DNA of 45,733 nt from Halomonas sp. SpR1 (GTDB lineage: Bacteria; Pseudomonadota; Gammaproteobacteria; Pseudomonadales; Halomonadaceae), in the NCBI RefSeq assembly GCF_031010175.1, contig NZ_JAUAMB010000039.1:1-45733 (forward strand), written 5' to 3'. Position 1 is the stretch's first letter, and each line of letters starts with the position of its first letter. Under the pieces are notes generated by a model. That model was not told the origin of the DNA and searched no databases. It saw nothing but the letters and a program-made list of their open reading frames with translations. Shown in pieces: positions 25,771 through 33,528 of this stretch. Made by a program: the position numbers and the translations under genes.

Positions 25771-27261
25771 TTAACCCTTACGACCTTTCCGTAGCGTTTT
25801 CCAAACCTGTGAAAATACGACCAATAACAGTAGCGCTATGATCCCCTGCGAGATAGGTCGAACGAATAGGGAACTCACGTCGTCTTGAGAGAGCAGCATT
25901 GCCAAGCGTAGATTTTGTTCCGCCATTGGCCCTAACAGCACTCCCAGCACTACGGGCGCGAGTGGGAAGGCGAGTCGATGGAGTAAATAGCCGAGCAACC
26001 CAAACCCTAACATGACGTACAGATCCATCATGTTCCCTTTGACGGTATAAACACCCACCGCCATTAGCACCAAGGTTGTAGGAACCAACAGGGCGGTCGG
26101 CATGCGCAAGACCTGGGCGAACAGCCGGGTAGCGACCATTCCACCCAGTAACAGGAGTAGCATTGCGGTGAGCAGCATCTGCCACATAAAACCGAAGACC
26201 ACATCAGGCGACTTCGTAAACAGCTGGGGGCCGGGTTGAAGCCCATGAATCATCAGCGCACCGAGCACCAGTGCAGCGACTAAATTGCCCGGAATCCCTA
26301 GCGTCAGGGACGGAATCATCGCCGAAGCATTGTCGGCACTGTTGCCTGATTCGGCTGCGGCAACACCCACCGGGTTACCTGTACCGAAAGAGTCGGGATT
26401 TGAGGACTTGCGCTTTGCTTCGTTATAACTCAGCAAGGCCGCCAGATTGCCCCCAGCACCTGGCAAAATGCCCACACTGACGCCTATCAGCGATGAGCGC
26501 GTCCACGTGCGCCAGTGCTGACGTATCAATGTCAGTGCATTCCCAGTCGCATCGACTTTGAAGCTACCTTCATCGTAGTAGGTGGCGTTACGTTTCTCGG
26601 CCATTTCCAGCACTGGCGGAATTGCGTAGAGGCCGATGAGTACGATGATCAGGTCGAAGCCCCCGCTTAGATAAAGCGAATCGAAGGTATAGCGTTCCGC
26701 TCCACTGATGGTATCAACGCCTACAAGCCCGATGATAATGCCAAACAGAGCGCTGAGCATGCCCTTGCTGATATCACTGCCCACCAACACGGCGATGCTT
26801 ACCAGACCGAACACGGCAACCCAGAAATACTCGGTGGGCCCAAAAGCGAGGGTGACCTGTGCCAACAGAGGAGCTAGCGTCATTAGCGCTATGGCACTGA
26901 TGATTCCCCCAACGGCTGACGACCAGCATGCCGTCTTGAGGGCCAGCCCGCCCTGCCCGTTGCGTGTCATGGGGTAACCATCGAAGGTCGTCGCGATGGC
27001 AGCTGGCGTTCCCGGGATTTTTAGTAAGATGGCCGGAATGGCGCCACCGTACATCGAGCCATTGTAGATACCTGCCACCAACCCTAAAGCGATCACAGGA
27101 TCAAAGCCATAGGTCAGGGGGAGCATCAGAGCGATGGCCATCACCGGGTTGAGCCCCGGTAAGGCACCGATCAAGATACCCACCAGCGTACCCACTAACA
27201 GACTGACCAGGGATCCAAACTGCAGGGCCACGGGTAGTGCGTTGAACAGGGAATCAAACAT
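25771..27261 (-). CDS. tctA: TctA-like large permease of a second TTT system
   Basis: The 496-aa permease has the TctA glycine-rich repeats GALPGLNPVMAIALMLPL (about 32) and GILPGAGGNLAALLSY (about 263), and the AESGNSADNASAMIPSLTLG segment. It differs clearly from the first TctA, so this is a separate transporter rather than a recent duplicate. It is third in a leftward operon after its TctB and TctC. It converges with the CaCA gene. Confidence 0.95.
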   Translation of the reverse strand: MFDSLFNALPVALQFGSLVSLLVGTLVGILIGALPGLNPVMAIALMLPLTYGFDPVIALGLVAGIYNGSMYGGAIPAILLKIPGTPAAIATTFDGYPMTRNGQGGLALKTACWSSAVGGIISAIALMTLAPLLAQVTLAFGPTEYFWVAVFGLVSIAVLVGSDISKGMLSALFGIIIGLVGVDTISGAERYTFDSLYLSGGFDLIIVLIGLYAIPPVLEMAEKRNATYYDEGSFKVDATGNALTLIRQHWRTWTRSSLIGVSVGILPGAGGNLAALLSYNEAKRKSSNPDSFGTGNPVGVAAAESGNSADNASAMIPSLTLGIPGNLVAALVLGALMIHGLQPGPQLFTKSPDVVFGFMWQMLLTAMLLLLLGGMVATRLFAQVLRMPTALLVPTTLVLMAVGVYTVKGNMMDLYVMLGFGLLGYLLHRLAFPLAPVVLGVLLGPMAEQNLRLAMLLSQDDVSSLFVRPISQGIIALLLLVVFSQVWKTLRKGRKG

Positions 27262-27276
27262 AGCGTGTCACCCTAT

Positions 27277-27726
27277 TTAGGAAACCAGGAAAAATTCGAC
27301 GGGCAAGGGGCGTTTCAGCACGATCGCAAACAACCCGTATAACAGGATGATGAAGCCCACCGTAATACCTATAACCACGCTGGGACGCCTTTCACCGAGC
27401 ACCAGCGCCAGTAATATGATGAACAGCGTGCTAGTGGAGTAGAAACCCACCGTTGGCATGGCCAGGTAATAGATCAGGCAACAGGCGACTGTCGCCATAA
27501 AGCGCCCGGGGTGATCGATTAAGGGAGTGGCGATACTGCTCGATTCACTTGCTCCCAGCGTCTGCCTAACGCCTTTAAAGATTAAAGGAAGTGAGAAAAG
27601 GCACATCAGCATGCCTACCCCCATAGGTACGTAAGCTGCGCCGGCATCAAAGCCATTCCCCACCCAGACCACCGTACAGCCGAGGATGAGGAAGGCGACG
27701 CCAGAGATAATATCTCTGAAGTTCAT
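27277..27726 (-). CDS. tctB: TctB-like small subunit of the second TTT system
   Basis: The protein is 149 aa with four predicted helices, the expected TctB shape. A TTG 18 nt upstream (27744) also opens the frame, but ATG 27726 gives the same length as the first TctB and has a GGACGG about 10 nt ahead, so I prefer it. It is 15 nt before tctA and 28 nt after tctC. Confidence 0.88.
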   Translation of the reverse strand: MNFRDIISGVAFLILGCTVVWVGNGFDAGAAYVPMGVGMLMCLFSLPLIFKGVRQTLGASESSSIATPLIDHPGRFMATVACCLIYYLAMPTVGFYSTSTLFIILLALVLGERRPSVVIGITVGFIILLYGLFAIVLKRPLPVEFFLVS

Positions 27727-27754
27727 GAGCAAATTACCGTCCAATCAGCATGGT

Positions 27755-28717
27755 TTAGTTTTTCTTAAGGCCAAGCTTGTCGAGTGTCTCGCCAATCGCG
27801 TCGGTTTCTAGCTGCAGACGCTCACGAAGCGCTTCACCACGCACAAGGTTGAGTGTTTCACCTTGCGCAGCCAGGAACGCTTGGAACTCGGGATGCTCTA
27901 CAGCCCTTTCGACGGCGTCGGCGATGACATTAACGCGCTGCTCATCCATACCCTCGGGTGCCAGCATCATGCGCCACAATACGGTTTCCAGCTCAGGATG
28001 GCCCAATGCTGCAAGGCCTGATGCTTGAGGGAGGGCCTCGTTATCGTCGGCTGAGGTCACGAGCAGACACTTGGCCTTGCCGTCCTCTACATAGGGGAGC
28101 ACCGGCGTGATGGAGCCACCGTAAATATCCACATGGCCTCCAAGGAAGTTTTGCAGTGTCTCACCGGCGCCGCCGAACGGAATGGGGCGTGCTTCAATGT
28201 CCGTGGCTGCGAAAATACGCTCTGCCGCCAAGCGCATGGTTCCTCCAACACCGTCGTTACCATAGGTGTACTGACCGGGGTTACGCTGCAGCTCGGCGAG
28301 GAACTCCTCACCTGTTTCAGCTGGGAAGTCTGGCGCTACACACATGGTGTAGGCACTCTGAGAAGTGCTGGTGATGGGGGTTAATGTCTCGTAAGAGTAC
28401 TGAACACGCTGCATATGCGGCACGGTGGTAATAGGGCTATTCCAGGTAGAGAGCAGTGTGTAGCCATCGGGCCTGGCACGGGCAATCTGGTTCACCCCAA
28501 TAGCGCCACCCCCTCCGGCGACATTCAGCACAGCCAGTGACGCTCCCAACTCCTCCTGAAGGTACTGGTTAAGCATGCGTGCAACGTTGTCAGTGCCGCC
28601 GCCAGCGGGTGCCGGTACGATAATTTCAATGGGGCGATCCGGATAGTCGTCAGCCATGACAGGCAGAGCGGTCAACGCTGACAATGCAACAACAGACGTA
28701 AGTTGTAATGTTTTCAT
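27755..28717 (-). CDS. tctC: TctC-like periplasmic binding protein of the second TTT system
   Basis: The 320-aa product has a signal peptide (MKTLQLTS...PVMADD) and the Bug/TctC ligand signature PDRPIEIIVPAPAGGGTDN, followed by VLNVAGGGGAIG. The frame opens at 28777, but ATG 28717 begins the signal peptide and follows AAAGG by about 10 nt. It is the first gene of the operon. A broken GntR-family gene lies directly upstream on the same strand and may have been its regulator. Confidence 0.93.
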   Translation of the reverse strand: MKTLQLTSVVALSALTALPVMADDYPDRPIEIIVPAPAGGGTDNVARMLNQYLQEELGASLAVLNVAGGGGAIGVNQIARARPDGYTLLSTWNSPITTVPHMQRVQYSYETLTPITSTSQSAYTMCVAPDFPAETGEEFLAELQRNPGQYTYGNDGVGGTMRLAAERIFAATDIEARPIPFGGAGETLQNFLGGHVDIYGGSITPVLPYVEDGKAKCLLVTSADDNEALPQASGLAALGHPELETVLWRMMLAPEGMDEQRVNVIADAVERAVEHPEFQAFLAAQGETLNLVRGEALRERLQLETDAIGETLDKLGLKKN

Positions 28718-28773
28718 TGTTAGGTACCTTTCTTTGGAAGTGCAGGGTGTTAAGGCGTGCATCAGGAGTGATC

Positions 28774-29060
28774 TCATGCGGGTTGATCGCCGAGGGTGAC
28801 ACGGTAACGGAACCGCTCAGGCCGTCCGTGTACGCGTCGAAACTCGATGACTCTTCCTGCGGGATTGCGGGCAATGCGTTGGATGACAGCGACCGGTGCT
28901 TCTGGCGCTAGTTCCAATTGCTTGGCACTAGTCTCGGTAGCAATGCCGAACGATAGCTCGTCGGTGGCCGACGAGATTAAAATCCCGAATTTCTCCAGAA
29001 ATACGGGATATAACAAAGGCCCACCGCTTTTAGATTTAGCGACAAGAGCTCTTCGAAATC
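28774..29060 (-). pseudogene. Remnant of a GntR-family regulator (UTRA effector domain only)
   Basis: The frame encodes LYPVFLEKFGILISSATDEL, then LAPEAPVAVIQRIARNPAGR, then VIEFRRVHGRPERFRYRV, which is the C-terminal half of a UTRA domain as in HutC/FadR-type GntR regulators. The DNA-binding half is absent. Upstream the family resemblance jumps to another frame (LPDFEELL at about 29040-29063), so a frameshift is also present. The sequence then runs into the truncated amidohydrolase gene in the opposite orientation. It lies just upstream of the second tctCBA operon. Without its helix-turn-helix it cannot work. Confidence 0.65.
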
Positions 29061-29072
29061 GGGCAGGCGTAG

Positions 29073-29732
29073 GTGCAACCGAGCTTCCTGGGTAATGACG
29101 ATCGGCAACTGCTTGAAATTCTTGCCAAGCTGGATCACTCATATCGCGGCGTCGCTCAGCTAGCCAAGGAGACAACGCTTGAGGAAATAGCCGCGCTTGA
29201 TGCTGCTGGTATTGTGGGGGTGAGGTGGAATCTCATCGAGGGGCGAAGCGAATTGCCCAACCTCAAGGATCCTCAATGGATAGACTTTCTGGATCATCTT
29301 AAAGCCATGGACTGGCATCTTGAGCTGCACCTGGAAGGCAACCGGCTGCCTGAAATTTTTCCAGCGTTACACGAGCATGGCGTGAAGTTAGTCATCGATC
29401 ATATTGGTCTACCCGTCGAAGCCGTGCCGATGCAAGACCCAGGCTGTCGGCTGATACTTGAGGCCGGGCAGGCAGAACGAACCTGGGTGAAGCTCTCGGC
29501 TCCCTATCGCTCACCGGTGGCAGACCTAAAGCCGCATGTTCAAGCTCTATTACATCATCTTGGGCGCGATAGATTGGTGTGGGGCAGTGACTGGCCATGG
29601 ACGCGGCATGAGGATTTACATACTTACCCAGAGACCTACGGATGGCTCAGTGACTGGATTAGCGATCTCGATGATCGCCAGCATATCCTTGATACGAGCC
29701 CTCGATCTTTATTTAAATTAGCGACTTTATAG
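29073..29732 (+). pseudogene. Amidohydrolase family (2-pyrone-4,6-dicarboxylate lactonase-like), 5'-truncated
   Basis: The 219-codon frame starts inside the family: VQPSFLGNDDRQLLE normally lies about 80-100 residues into these proteins. It ends normally, with VIDHIGLP, WVKLSAPYR and WGSDWPWTRHE (metal or catalytic His/Asp regions) present. The N-terminal metal-binding H-x-H segment is missing, and an in-frame TAG (29070-29072) stands directly before the first usable GTG (29073). I therefore call it a broken gene; the product, if made, should be inactive. It was probably once divergent from the GntR gene. Confidence 0.7.
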
Positions 29733-29785
29733 CCAAGGTATAAGAAGATAATAGAAATAAGGCTAAAAAATAGAGGGGAATGGCA

Positions 29786-30271
29786 ATGTTAAAAAAAACT
29801 TATTTAATCTCTCTTTCGACCGCTACGGCGCTTTCTCTGCTGCTATCGACTTCTGCCTGGGCGGATGAAGTGTATAGCGAGACAGCAACAGGGATGGTCG
29901 CAGCAGCTGTTCAGGCGATCTGCGATGGTGATCAAGAGAGGCATCTTTCAATGCATCAGCGGCAAATTGAACCCGATCCATATTATGAGGAAAAATTCGC
30001 TGCTTTCCATCAAGCTTGCAGAGATCACGGCGTAGCGGATATTGAAACGAAATCGGATCTTGATGATGCATTAATGCAATCGCAGAAACGGCGATTCCAC
30101 ATTGACGCGAATATTGTGATGGGAGACGGATCTGTTTACACAACCACGTATCGAGTGGTTTGGGGTGCATTTCAGGTGCCGAAGGGTAGCCATCCAGTCG
30201 AGGCGTGGAGATTGGGCGGCCTTAGCAGAGTAGAAGTACCTACCCTCAGGGAAGATCTATCGAGAAAGTAA
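29786..30271 (+). CDS. Small secreted protein of unknown function
   Basis: The 161-aa protein has a clear signal peptide (MLKKTYLISL...TSAWADEV) and a mature part of about 135 residues containing two Cys (AICDGD, HQACRDH) that could form a disulphide. I do not recognise the family. AGGGG (29774-29778) is too close to the first ATG (29780) but well spaced for ATG 29786. A perfect terminator follows. Confidence 0.75.
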   Translation: MLKKTYLISLSTATALSLLLSTSAWADEVYSETATGMVAAAVQAICDGDQERHLSMHQRQIEPDPYYEEKFAAFHQACRDHGVADIETKSDLDDALMQSQKRRFHIDANIVMGDGSVYTTTYRVVWGAFQVPKGSHPVEAWRLGGLSRVEVPTLREDLSRK

Positions 30272-30291
30272 ATTCAGCTTAATAAATTTTC

Positions 30292-30321
30292 CGCTCACTG
30301 AGCAGGCTCAGTGAGCGTTTT
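30292..30321 (+). terminator. Strong Rho-independent terminator
   Basis: A perfect 12-bp stem CGCTCACTGAGC/GCTCAGTGAGCG with a 2-nt centre (AG) and a TTTT tail lies 20 nt after the secreted-protein gene. AT-rich flanks (AATTTTC on the left) may let it also serve the convergent mvaT gene. Confidence 0.85.
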
Positions 30322-30374
30322 AAGAGGTAATTTTGCCAAGTTGGCATTATTGCCCGAAGTAAATATCAGCTTTA

Positions 30375-30764
30375 TTACGCAGTTTCTTTCACAACCCAGC
30401 TGACCACTTCTTCATTACCAAATTCTGCTTTCCACTCTTGAATGACTTTATGGTTCCCGCCACGGGTTTCTACCACTTCGCCAGTGTGTGGGTTCTTGTA
30501 TACCTTCAAGGGGCGCTTTTTACGACCATCCGTACTGCTGGTACTTACCTTGCCAGCTTTTGCTGGTTTAGAGCGGTAAGATGGGTCGAGCATTTCACAT
30601 ACGTCGCGCGCTAATTTTCCGTGCTCAGTCATGAGCGCTTGCAGTCTTTCTTTGAATTCGAGCTCTTCTTTTAGCTCACTGTTATTTTCCAGCGCTTGCA
30701 GCTCTTCTTGTAGCTGCTTTAACATCTGTTCTTTTTTGAGATAATCGCTCAGTACCGACGCCAT
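30375..30764 (-). CDS. mvaT: MvaT-family H-NS-like xenogeneic silencer
   Basis: The 129-aa nucleoid protein has an N-terminal coiled coil for oligomerisation (about 1-60, KKEQMLKQLQEELQALENN) and a C-terminal DNA-binding domain (about 85-125) with LKVYKNPHTGEVVETRGGNHK. That matches MvaT/MvaU of pseudomonads rather than enteric H-NS. These proteins bind AT-rich DNA and silence acquired genes. Here it sits next to a likely island boundary and some 7 kb from a strikingly AT-rich gene set. The long AT-rich upstream region (30765-30880) suggests self-regulation (inference). Confidence 0.93.
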   Translation of the reverse strand: MASVLSDYLKKEQMLKQLQEELQALENNSELKEELEFKERLQALMTEHGKLARDVCEMLDPSYRSKPAKAGKVSTSSTDGRKKRPLKVYKNPHTGEVVETRGGNHKVIQEWKAEFGNEEVVSWVVKETA

Positions 30765-30908
30765 AGTCTAAATTCCTGTATTTTTAAAATTTATTTAAGA
30801 TAACTCTTAAACATATATCTTACGTATTATAGCTTTAATATTGTCATTGAGAAAAGGAAAGCTCAAGTTTGGCCACTGGATATGAGGCGCGCCATTTGGT
30901 CACACCCC

Positions 30909-30944
30909 AAAAAAGGGCTTGCGAGGAATCGCAGGCCCTTTTTT
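30909..30944. terminator. Bidirectional terminator downstream of the tRNA remnant
   Basis: AAAAAAGGGC (30909-30918) pairs with GCCCTTTTTT (30935-30944), and an inner TGCGA/TCGCA stem with a GGAA loop continues it. Read on the minus strand it follows the tRNA-Arg 3' end by 6 nt, as a native tRNA terminator would; on the plus strand it also ends in a T-run. Confidence 0.85.
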
Positions 30945-30950
30945 GCAATT

Positions 30951-30996
30951 TGGCGCGCCCGGCAGAATTCGAACCTGCAACTCTCGTTTCGGAGGC
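30951..30996 (-). other. 3' half of a tRNA-Arg(CCG): attachment-site remnant
   Basis: On the minus strand the sequence runs from the anticodon loop (CTCCGAAA, anticodon CCG) through AGTTGCAGG and the TTCGAAT T-loop to the acceptor CGGGCGC and an encoded CCA at 30951. The last 36-46 bases agree with gammaproteobacterial tRNA-Arg(CCG). Upstream of the anticodon loop the match stops abruptly: there is no D-arm, no 5' acceptor strand (GCGCCCG), and the 5' side of the anticodon stem cannot pair. A break at the anticodon loop is where many tyrosine integrases recombine. Such a fragment in direct orientation is what an integrated island leaves at its distal end. The native terminator follows. Confidence 0.75.
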
Positions 30997-31013
30997 TGGT
31001 TTCAGCCGCTAGC

Positions 31014-31766
31014 TCAATCAACGACTTTAGAGTTTTCGAGTATGGGATAGCGGCTACAAACCCACTTTCTAACTAACAAGTAAACCAACACCACCTCCAC
31101 CAATTCGCCGATATAGAACATTAATTCAGCCCCCTGTTGAACCTCCTCGATCGGCATGGAAGAAGGAAGGTGAAATTGGTACATCCACTTCGCCAGCGTA
31201 GCGTGGGTGACCATAGAGAGGAAAAGCACGCCGAAGCGGAGTACTAAAGAAGGTCGTCGGGGAGCAGGATCAGGGCCAGCAATCGACCAAGTAAAAAGAC
31301 AACCCGCAATAATGAAATGCCAATGTATTAGTAGCGCAATACCTGGCGAGTGCAGCATGTAGGCATAGAGATCGGTCATATAAAGCGCGTACATGCCACC
31401 AATGTTTAACACCATGGCAGTGAGCGGGTGACTTAGTAACCGAGCTGGCGTCAACGACACAAATTTCACCCAGCGCTGGCCCCAGCAGGTAGGCACATTC
31501 TTGAGAGCCAAGCTTACCGGCGCTGCCATTACTAACCCAAGTGGCGCAATCATGCCCGCGATTAGATGAACAACCATATGGCCGCGAAAATCATGATGGG
31601 CCCACTGCAGCAATGGAGGTGATAGCACTATCATCAGTGCAAGCGCTGCGAGACAAAATATAGCTAACCTCCATAATGGCCAGCGTCGACATTGCTTTTG
31701 CTGACGCCACCAGCCCCAGCTGTAAAGCGCTGCTAGTAAACTGAAGACAAGCGTAAATCCATTCAT
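31014..31766 (-). CDS. Cytochrome c oxidase assembly-type membrane protein (caa3 CtaG family)
   Basis: The 250-aa protein has about seven helices and CtaG-family features: HMVVHLIAGMIAPLGLVMAAP, HPLTAMVLNIGGMYALYMT and LIHWHFIIAGCLFTW. The His residues may bind copper. CtaG-like proteins help assemble caa3/cbb3-type oxidases. The frame extends to 31850, but ATG 31766 overlaps the stop of the upstream DUF2243 gene (ATGA), which makes it the real start. Its own stop lies directly at the tRNA remnant, so it is the first gene inside the putative island. Confidence 0.88.
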   Translation of the reverse strand: MNGFTLVFSLLAALYSWGWWRQQKQCRRWPLWRLAIFCLAALALMIVLSPPLLQWAHHDFRGHMVVHLIAGMIAPLGLVMAAPVSLALKNVPTCWGQRWVKFVSLTPARLLSHPLTAMVLNIGGMYALYMTDLYAYMLHSPGIALLIHWHFIIAGCLFTWSIAGPDPAPRRPSLVLRFGVLFLSMVTHATLAKWMYQFHLPSSMPIEEVQQGAELMFYIGELVEVVLVYLLVRKWVCSRYPILENSKVVD

Positions 31767-32227
31767 TGCTGATTGAGTGCCAAGTCCCGCTTGGCTCGGC
31801 GCAACAACCCATAGCCTATTAACAGCAAGAGTAGACCTGTGGCGTTCCAAGCGAGGTCGTAAAAGAGCAGGTCAGCAACATAACGGATTTGATGCAGCCC
31901 GAAAATTTTGTGTATAACGATACCGTCAAACAGCTGAAAGCCGCCCATACCCAATAGAAAACCGGCACTACGGTAGCCCTTGGCGCGCTCCCCAGTTTCG
32001 TTAAGGCGCAGCATAATGGCTGCCCCAATGACTAAAAACACAAGCTCTAGGGTATGTAGTAGCCCATCCGACGCTAGCGCCAAAGCCGAGCTGTCAGTTT
32101 CCACAAAGTGGTGCCACCCCAAAACTTGGTGAAAGATAATTTCATCTATTGCCGCCATGAAACCGATACCTAATAAGGTAGCTGCTAGCAGTGTGGCGCC
32201 TATTCGGGGCTGTGCAGGATTTTTCAT
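31763..32227 (-). CDS. DUF2243-family membrane protein
   Basis: The 154-aa protein has four predicted helices (about 10-28, 55-72, 85-105 and 125-145). His residues stand near the membrane faces (FHQVLGWHH, IHKIFGLHQIR). This matches DUF2243, whose function is unknown but which is often encoded beside CtaG-like proteins. It overlaps the CtaG-like gene by 4 bp, indicating cotranslation and probably a shared role in respiratory or copper assembly (inference). Confidence 0.85.
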   Translation of the reverse strand: MKNPAQPRIGATLLAATLLGIGFMAAIDEIIFHQVLGWHHFVETDSSALALASDGLLHTLELVFLVIGAAIMLRLNETGERAKGYRSAGFLLGMGGFQLFDGIVIHKIFGLHQIRYVADLLFYDLAWNATGLLLLLIGYGLLRRAKRDLALNQQ

Positions 32228-32279
32228 ATCCCCTTGCCTCCTCTCTTGCCAAGCAACGCTCGGGTAATTGCCTCAGTGT

Positions 32280-33185
32280 TTAGCGGGGATTGCGCGGTAA
32301 CACATTGTGGATGGCTGTGGCGGCAACGGCTGCATGTCCAACCGCTACCGAGATCTGGCTCAGCGCACTGACCACGTCGCCAATTGCATACAGGCCATCA
32401 ATTGAGGTCATCTGTTTCTCGGTCACCACCAGTTTGTTTTCCTCATCTACACTCGCGCCCAACGCAATGGCCAGCGTAGCCTGTGAGCGACTGCCTAGAA
32501 CCGGGTAAATGGTATCGAAGTCGCGACGCTTACCAAGCGTGTCGATGAAGCCACAGCGCTGCCCATCGAATCGCAAGTCATGTGGCTTCTTCATCAACGC
32601 AATGCCCAAGTCTTTTGCACTCTGCTGCAGCTGTGTGTCCACTTGTTCGTTGTCACTCTGTACCAGCGTCACCGTCGCAGAATAGGTGCGCATAAACTTG
32701 GCATGCTCAAACGCCGTACGCAGCGATCCAAACACTGCAAGGTCGTCATCGCTGACTTCGTAGCCGTCGCAGATGACACACAGGCGCATTGCCCCGCAGT
32801 TGATCGCTTCTTCTGCCCAAGGCTCCGGCGGCAGCACGTCCTCAACCCCGGTGGCCAATAGCACCGTACGGCCGTAGTATTGGCCGCCTTGAGTATCGGT
32901 CACCCGGTAACCACCGTCCACGTGCTCCAACCGTGACGCCGTAGCTTGGGTCACCTTGGTACCGTATTGTTCTGCCTGGGTGCGTAGGCGCTCTAGCAAT
33001 TCACAGCCGCTCAGCCCATCCGGAAACCCCGGGCAATTGTGTGTTTGTGGAATCCAGCGCGCGCGACTGTTTCCAGCATCAAGCACCGTCACCTCACGGT
33101 GAAACCGATTGAGGTACAACGCCGCAGTCATGCCAGCAGGCCCAGCACCAATGATGATACAGCTCTTGAATTCGGGATCTGGCAA
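32280..33185 (-). CDS. Thioredoxin-reductase-like FAD/NAD(P)-dependent oxidoreductase
   Basis: The 301-aa flavoprotein has FAD motif IIGAGPAGMTAALYL (near residue 11), redox pair C136-V-I-C139 where TrxB has CATC, and the FAD-binding end GLYAIGDVV. The NAD(P) glycine motif is weak: FGSLRTAFEHA stands where GGGDSA is usual. This suggests altered nucleotide use or a different partner. It could reduce a thioredoxin-like protein or a small disulphide substrate. The start is TTG at 33185, strongly supported by GGAGG (complement of 33192-33196) 6 nt upstream. Confidence 0.87.
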   Translation of the reverse strand: MPDPEFKSCIIIGAGPAGMTAALYLNRFHREVTVLDAGNSRARWIPQTHNCPGFPDGLSGCELLERLRTQAEQYGTKVTQATASRLEHVDGGYRVTDTQGGQYYGRTVLLATGVEDVLPPEPWAEEAINCGAMRLCVICDGYEVSDDDLAVFGSLRTAFEHAKFMRTYSATVTLVQSDNEQVDTQLQQSAKDLGIALMKKPHDLRFDGQRCGFIDTLGKRRDFDTIYPVLGSRSQATLAIALGASVDEENKLVVTEKQMTSIDGLYAIGDVVSALSQISVAVGHAAVAATAIHNVLPRNPR

Positions 33186-33528
33186 TGTCTACCTCCAATG
33201 CTAAGTGGAGCATGAACACATCAGCGAAGCTCAATACCGGAAAGACAGATAGGAACCTCGCTCGAAGGCCGCACCCTAACTTGGTAAACAGTTCACTCGC
33301 CTTGAACATAGCAGAAAAAACAGCCTTCACTTAAGGCCATCCCCGCCAGAGCGCGGTTTATTTCGCCTTGGACATGACGGTCGAGGAGCATCTATGAGCT
33401 GCGCCAGAGATTTAATTCCGGTATAGCAAGTATCTTGCAGCACACTATGCTGTTAAATGACCGTTTATTCTGCCGCCCCCAGCCCGTCCGCTTTGGGCAA
33501 ACCCCGGATCAGGTTAGTAGGAGATGAT

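Noticed and set aside
30886..30960. Two GGCGCGCC palindromes flanking the terminator
   Set aside because: One is the tRNA acceptor end; the other is an 8-bp palindrome without tRNA context, so a duplicated att site cannot be claimed.
33094..33330. 78-codon minus-strand frame before the TrxB-like gene
   Set aside because: It overlaps the start and FAD motif of the real gene, whose TTG start has a GGAGG site; the composition (Trp/Cys/His-rich) is not protein-like.
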